The position numbers were made by a program, and so were the translations under genes. Below, in pieces: positions 7,328 through 10,023 of a stretch of DNA of 10,023 nt; positions within the stretch are counted from its first letter, which is position 1; the number at the start of each line of letters is the position of its first letter. The DNA comes from Larix sibirica (taxonomy: Eukaryota; Streptophyta; Pinopsida; Pinales; Pinaceae): contig NWUY0300011476.1 of assembly GCA_004151065.3 (NCBI GenBank), positions 1-10,023 on the forward strand, read 5' to 3'. The notes under the pieces are model-generated. The model had not been told where the DNA came from. It did no database searches and saw only the letters and a program-made list of their open reading frames with translations.

Positions 7328-7411
7328 CATTAATTGATATTATTCCGGGTTGGGGAAGGGTGAACTCACTACATTAATTGATATTATTCTAGATTGGGGA
7401 AGGGCAAACTT
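7328..7411. repeat. Two-copy tandem duplication, 44-bp period
   Basis: Copies at 7328-7371 and 7372-7411 both start CATTAATTGATATTATTC and share TTGGGGAAGGG. A handful of substitutions separate them. Non-coding. Confidence 0.8.
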
Positions 7412-7888
7412 GTATCAAAGTAAAATAACTTTCCTGGAACGAGGGAATAAATAAGCCATAAAGCATATCAGAAAGCATAAGTTGCCTCACGTTTGGATTG
7501 GATGAAATTTGGAAAATAATTTTCAATGATTCTTTTTATAAATCACTATTATGCTTCCGTTGCTTGAATCTTAGAAAATGTCTTCTTGTTTCCTCTGATT
7601 TGAATTTTAGGAGATGCTGGCATAATCCAAACCTTGGCATGTAAGTTTTGTGGCCAAATCTGGCATATAACTTTATAAGTTTATAACATTGTCGAGTATA
7701 AAATCCCAAGGCCCATTCCTAGCTATATAACTAGGTTTAGTCCTGAAATAGCAAGTCCGTGGTTAATTAGCTGTCCTTAAACAACCAAAAATTCAGAATT
7801 CATTTTTTTTTTCAATAAAAATTGGCAAGTCCAGTGGACTCTGCATAAACTAAACTAACTATCAAGTCCAAAAATCTCGAAATGCCAC
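7412..7888. other. AT-rich intronic stretch, nothing recognised
   Basis: I see no gene, RNA gene or clear repeat in this stretch. It contains ordinary homopolymer runs, such as the T-run at about 7804-7812. Confidence 0.5.
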
Positions 7889-7989
7889 TTGGTAGAAATA
7901 AAGGTGTCTAAGGATCTAAACTCCAGTAATGCTATCATGGCAAGTACCATCAGAATCAGAAAAATTGAAAATCATGCAGTCATTGGGAT

Positions 7990-8340
7990 CACTCAAGCAG
8001 TTGGAGGATCACTCTTGTTATTGTTTCATGGATTTGGCCAACCCTTGATATGTGTGCGGCTTAGGTTCTGGAACATTAACTTCGTAGCCATCACTCTCCT
8101 GTTGCTTCAACTTTTGAGTTTGCTAGGACCAACATATAAGGGGCAAATTGGGCAAGCTGTAAAGCCAACTTTGGTGGCACCCATTGTGTTCCCTAAGAGT
8201 CCAGTTCCCTCTATGTTGAGTCTGGCCAACGCTGCACTGAGACTGTTGTGATTGGGTCAAAGGAGTCAGAGAATTATTAACTGTGTTAGCGTTGTTATTA
8301 GTTTGGAGAAGAAAGCCATTTTTTTGGTTTGAATGCCAAA
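7990..8340 (-). pseudogene. Asn/Gln-rich decayed reading frame, unrecognised
   Basis: The minus strand is open from 8443 to 8123; the compositionally striking part begins near 8320, with NNNANTVNNSLTPLTQSQQ, and runs into CSVGQTQHRGNWTLREHN. The same frame continues past one TAG into QQESDGYEVNVPEPKPHTY before further stops. The stretch is GC-richer than its flanks. The 5' part of the open frame (8345-8443) overlaps the tRNA-like repeat and is not trusted. Possibilities are a processed pseudogene fragment or a retroelement gag-like remnant. A plus-strand open frame (7889-8251) overlaps it and is Leu-rich without motifs, so I take it as the shadow. Low confidence in either. Confidence 0.25.
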
Positions 8341-8345
8341 GCTTG

Positions 8346-8745
8346 AACTTGAAACCTCTTACACATGGATATAGATCCTTTAACCAAAAGACCAAACTAG
8401 GGCCTTTGTCACGGTACTGACTGTAATTAGTTTGATTTTGCAAATAAACTTGCTACAATGTAGCAATGCCGAGGGAAGGATTGTAACTTGAAACCTCTTT
8501 AAATATGGATACGGATCCTTAACCAAAAGACCAAACTAGGCTCTATGAGATGTACCCATTATCATTAATTCTATATAAATTGCAAATAAACTTTCTATGG
8601 TGTAGCAATGCCGAGTGGGGGTGGTGGAACTTGAAACCTATTACCCATGGATATGGATCCTTAACACAAAGACTAAATTGAGCTCTTTTGCAAGGTACCC
8701 ACTATCATTACTTTCATATAAAGTTTTTATAATGCAAGGAAAAAC
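8346..8745 (-). repeat. Three tandem copies of a ~140-bp tRNA-like (SINE-type) unit
   Basis: Units start at 8346, 8485 and 8628 (spacings 139 and 143); the third is shortened at its far end. On the minus strand each carries TAGTTTGGTCTTTTGGTTAA, or a close variant, resembling the tRNA D-arm/A box, then ATCCATATCCATG in the anticodon position, then AGAGGTTTCAAGTTC, resembling the T-arm/B box. The remainder is a shared body with CTCGGCATTGCTACA and AGTTTATTTGCA (units 1 and 2). Spacing between the boxes is tRNA-like, but no acceptor stem can be built, so this is not a functional tRNA gene. A tRNA-derived SINE that became tandemly repeated fits best. Confidence 0.55.
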
Positions 8746-8862
8746 TAGAAGGACAACAAAATCCACCCATTCTCTCAAATAGTGTTAGTGTTATTTTTGG
8801 AGAAAAATGTCATTTATTTATGAGATCTAGAGACTTTATAATGTAGTGAAAAACTAGTAAGA
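8726..8862. repeat. Direct repeat pair about 109 bp apart at the end of the tRNA-like array
   Basis: TTTATAATG, three variable bases, then A/TGAAAAACTAG-type text occurs at 8726-8753 and again at 8835-8862. A second pair, TGTTAG(C/T)GTT followed by TTTGGAGAA, occurs at 8284 and 8783, on either side of the three-copy array. The array therefore seems to sit inside a larger, older duplication of its flanks. Confidence 0.45.
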
Positions 8863-8892
8863 CCATTGACTTTAAGCAAAGAACATTATACA

Positions 8893-9022
8893 TCAAATAA
8901 TCCTACCTATAAACAATGCATCCTTTTAACAAAACTTAATCCATCTTTATCATTATAATCAAACAATCCTACCAAGAAACAATGCATCCTTTAACAAAAC
9001 TTAATCCATCTTTATCTTTATC
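8893..9022. repeat. Two-copy tandem duplication, 66-bp period
   Basis: Copies begin at 8893 and 8959. Both run TCAAA(T/C)AATCCTACC, AAACAATGCATCC and TTAACAAAACTTAATCCATC with few differences, making this one of the better conserved duplications in the window. Non-coding. Confidence 0.85.
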
Positions 9023-9887
9023 CATAAATGTTTATTGTTGTCATTAAAATCTCATCATCACTACTAATTATGCCTACAACTCATTATTATCCATAGTTGT
9101 CATCCATAAAATTCTTTACACTTTTTTCATGCCAAAAGCATATCTCAATTAATAACTAATAAGAAAACCTCTTCAATAAACATATGCTCCGGCATTAGTT
9201 TAGATAAAAATCCCAACCTCAATGGTTGCTCAATTTAGAGAAAATCCCCAAAAAATAGATGAATGAAGTAAAGAACAATAGATTCAATAACGTATGGATA
9301 CAATATGAGGAACTTGGGGCTAAATACATGTAGAAATTGAGATAGGATTGTTCCATAAATCACATTCATTATATTTATCCTGCCTATTTAAAATAATACA
9401 TGTACATCTTTAAATATGGAACTTTGCACAACTTTTCCATAAACCCTTGAGAATAGCTTCTTTAAACACCCACACCCACATAAAAAAGGAAAATGTTTTT
9501 TCTTTTCTTCTGACCATAATTAGTTGTTATTATCTCTAGCATCTTACAACTAAAATGGATATATGCTCTTGTGTCAAACCTTCCTTGTTCAAAAGCTTTG
9601 AACCTTGTTGCTCAATATATAACACATATCATATTCTTTAATTGAAATTCCTTTAGTAATACGGTGCAAGTCTTTCTAGTTCAACCTCAAACATTAACAC
9701 GACATTAACTATTAACAAACTTTTCCATTTGATTACACACCATTTCTTTCGTCCTCGCCATGATTGTAATGCAATTGAATTTCATGTGCAATGTACTTTC
9801 AACTATCAAAATGACTATTTATAGTATATTAGTAAGTAGGAGTTGAATAGGATTATTAGAGATGACATATACAGGTGGTACATCTAG
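9023..9887. other. Very AT-rich intronic stretch, nothing recognised
   Basis: No gene, RNA gene or clear repeat seen. The sequence is rich in short A and T runs with no long open frames. Confidence 0.5.
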
Positions 9888-10023
9888 ATTACCCACCTCA
9901 ACCAACCAGGGGGGTTGAAGCCCAAGATGGCCTTCTATCGTGAGATGAACTCATTGTTTGACCCCCTTATATGCTATGGCACTGGCTGCACATGCTGGAC
10001 AAGTTCTAAGGTTGGGTGGAGCG
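9888..10023 (+). other. GC-richer partial open frame at the right edge
   Basis: From about 9888 the base composition rises and one plus frame stays open to the window end (about 45 codons), with text such as KPKMAFYREMNSLFDPLICY. No start codon, splice site or known motif was identified. It does not match the expected Sec20 continuation. It may be the edge of another transposable element or an exon. Too short to decide. Confidence 0.2.

Larger units (their letters stand above)
5326..10023 (+). other. Intron 2 of the Sec20-like gene (open at the right edge)
   Basis: Exon 2 ends in phase 0 at ...CAGGAAGAG, followed by donor GTACGG at 5326. I looked downstream for the expected next segment (Arg-Glu-Leu-Leu after QEE, then the SNARE region) and found no matching open, GC-richer block before 10023. 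The intron is therefore at least 4.7 kb if the gene is intact. It hosts the LINE-type insertion and the repeats listed separately. Such length is common in repeat-rich plant genomes, particularly conifers. The alternative is that the gene is broken after exon 2. Confidence 0.6.

Noticed and set aside
7889-8251. 120-codon plus-strand frame, Leu-rich, possible membrane segments
   Set aside because: The hydrophobic runs come from antisense of Gln/Asn-rich and Lys/Gln codons. No start context or known motif.
8341-8400. A functional tRNA gene on the minus strand
   Set aside because: A and B box-like sequences are present, but no acceptor stem can be formed and the T-arm is imperfect. The unit is tandemly repeated with a shared non-tRNA body.
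8346-9022. CRISPR-like regular repeats
   Set aside because: Repeats are long, adjacent without unique spacers, diverged, and in a plant genomic setting.

Overview
The window looks like nuclear DNA from a land plant, probably a seed plant and plausibly a gymnosperm. The one clear host gene is plant-like and split by introns. Its second visible intron runs open for at least 4.7 kb, and almost everything else is AT-rich, decayed repeat sequence. There is no bacterial operon layout, no credible Shine-Dalgarno pattern, no CRISPR array and no rRNA. The gymnosperm assignment is inference; plant nuclear DNA is much firmer.

Left part (1-4740): repeat-derived DNA. Positions 1-715 read on the minus strand as a decayed protein-coding remnant with several stops and one frame change, family unrecognised. 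A degenerate initiator-Met-tRNA primer-binding-like site lies at about 1906-1917 (minus), hinting at a decayed LTR retrotransposon. Short tandem duplications occur at 2415-2534 (60-bp period) and 2703-2790 (42-bp period). A larger array of three diverged copies occupies 2937-4170, with units of about 370-464 bp.

Centre (4560-5325): the 5' end of a Sec20-family gene, an ER Qb-SNARE of Golgi-to-ER retrograde transport, on the plus strand. Exon 1 (4844-5133) and exon 2 (5256-5325) splice in phase to give the first 120 residues. The SNARE helix and membrane anchor are not in the window.

Right part (5326-10023): apparently the gene's large second intron. Inside it, in antisense orientation, is a retroposed insertion (5436-7137) that ends in a 10-base poly-A (poly-T on the plus strand) and is flanked by a 15-bp direct repeat with one mismatch, as expected for a 5'-truncated LINE-type insertion. 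It carries the C-terminal part of an RNase H domain and, downstream of that, an open 215-codon reading frame of unknown family with a coiled coil and an acidic tail. That order is unexpected for a plant LINE and is the most interesting feature here. Further right are a 44-bp tandem duplication, an Asn/Gln-rich decayed reading frame on the minus strand (about 8000-8340), a three-copy array of about 140 bp containing tRNA-like promoter boxes (8346-8745), a 66-bp tandem duplication (8893-9022), about 860 bp of featureless AT-rich DNA, and a more GC-rich partial open frame at the right edge.

There is no multi-gene system here. The interplay is between one essential trafficking gene and the retroelements and tandem repeats that built up its intron and upstream region.
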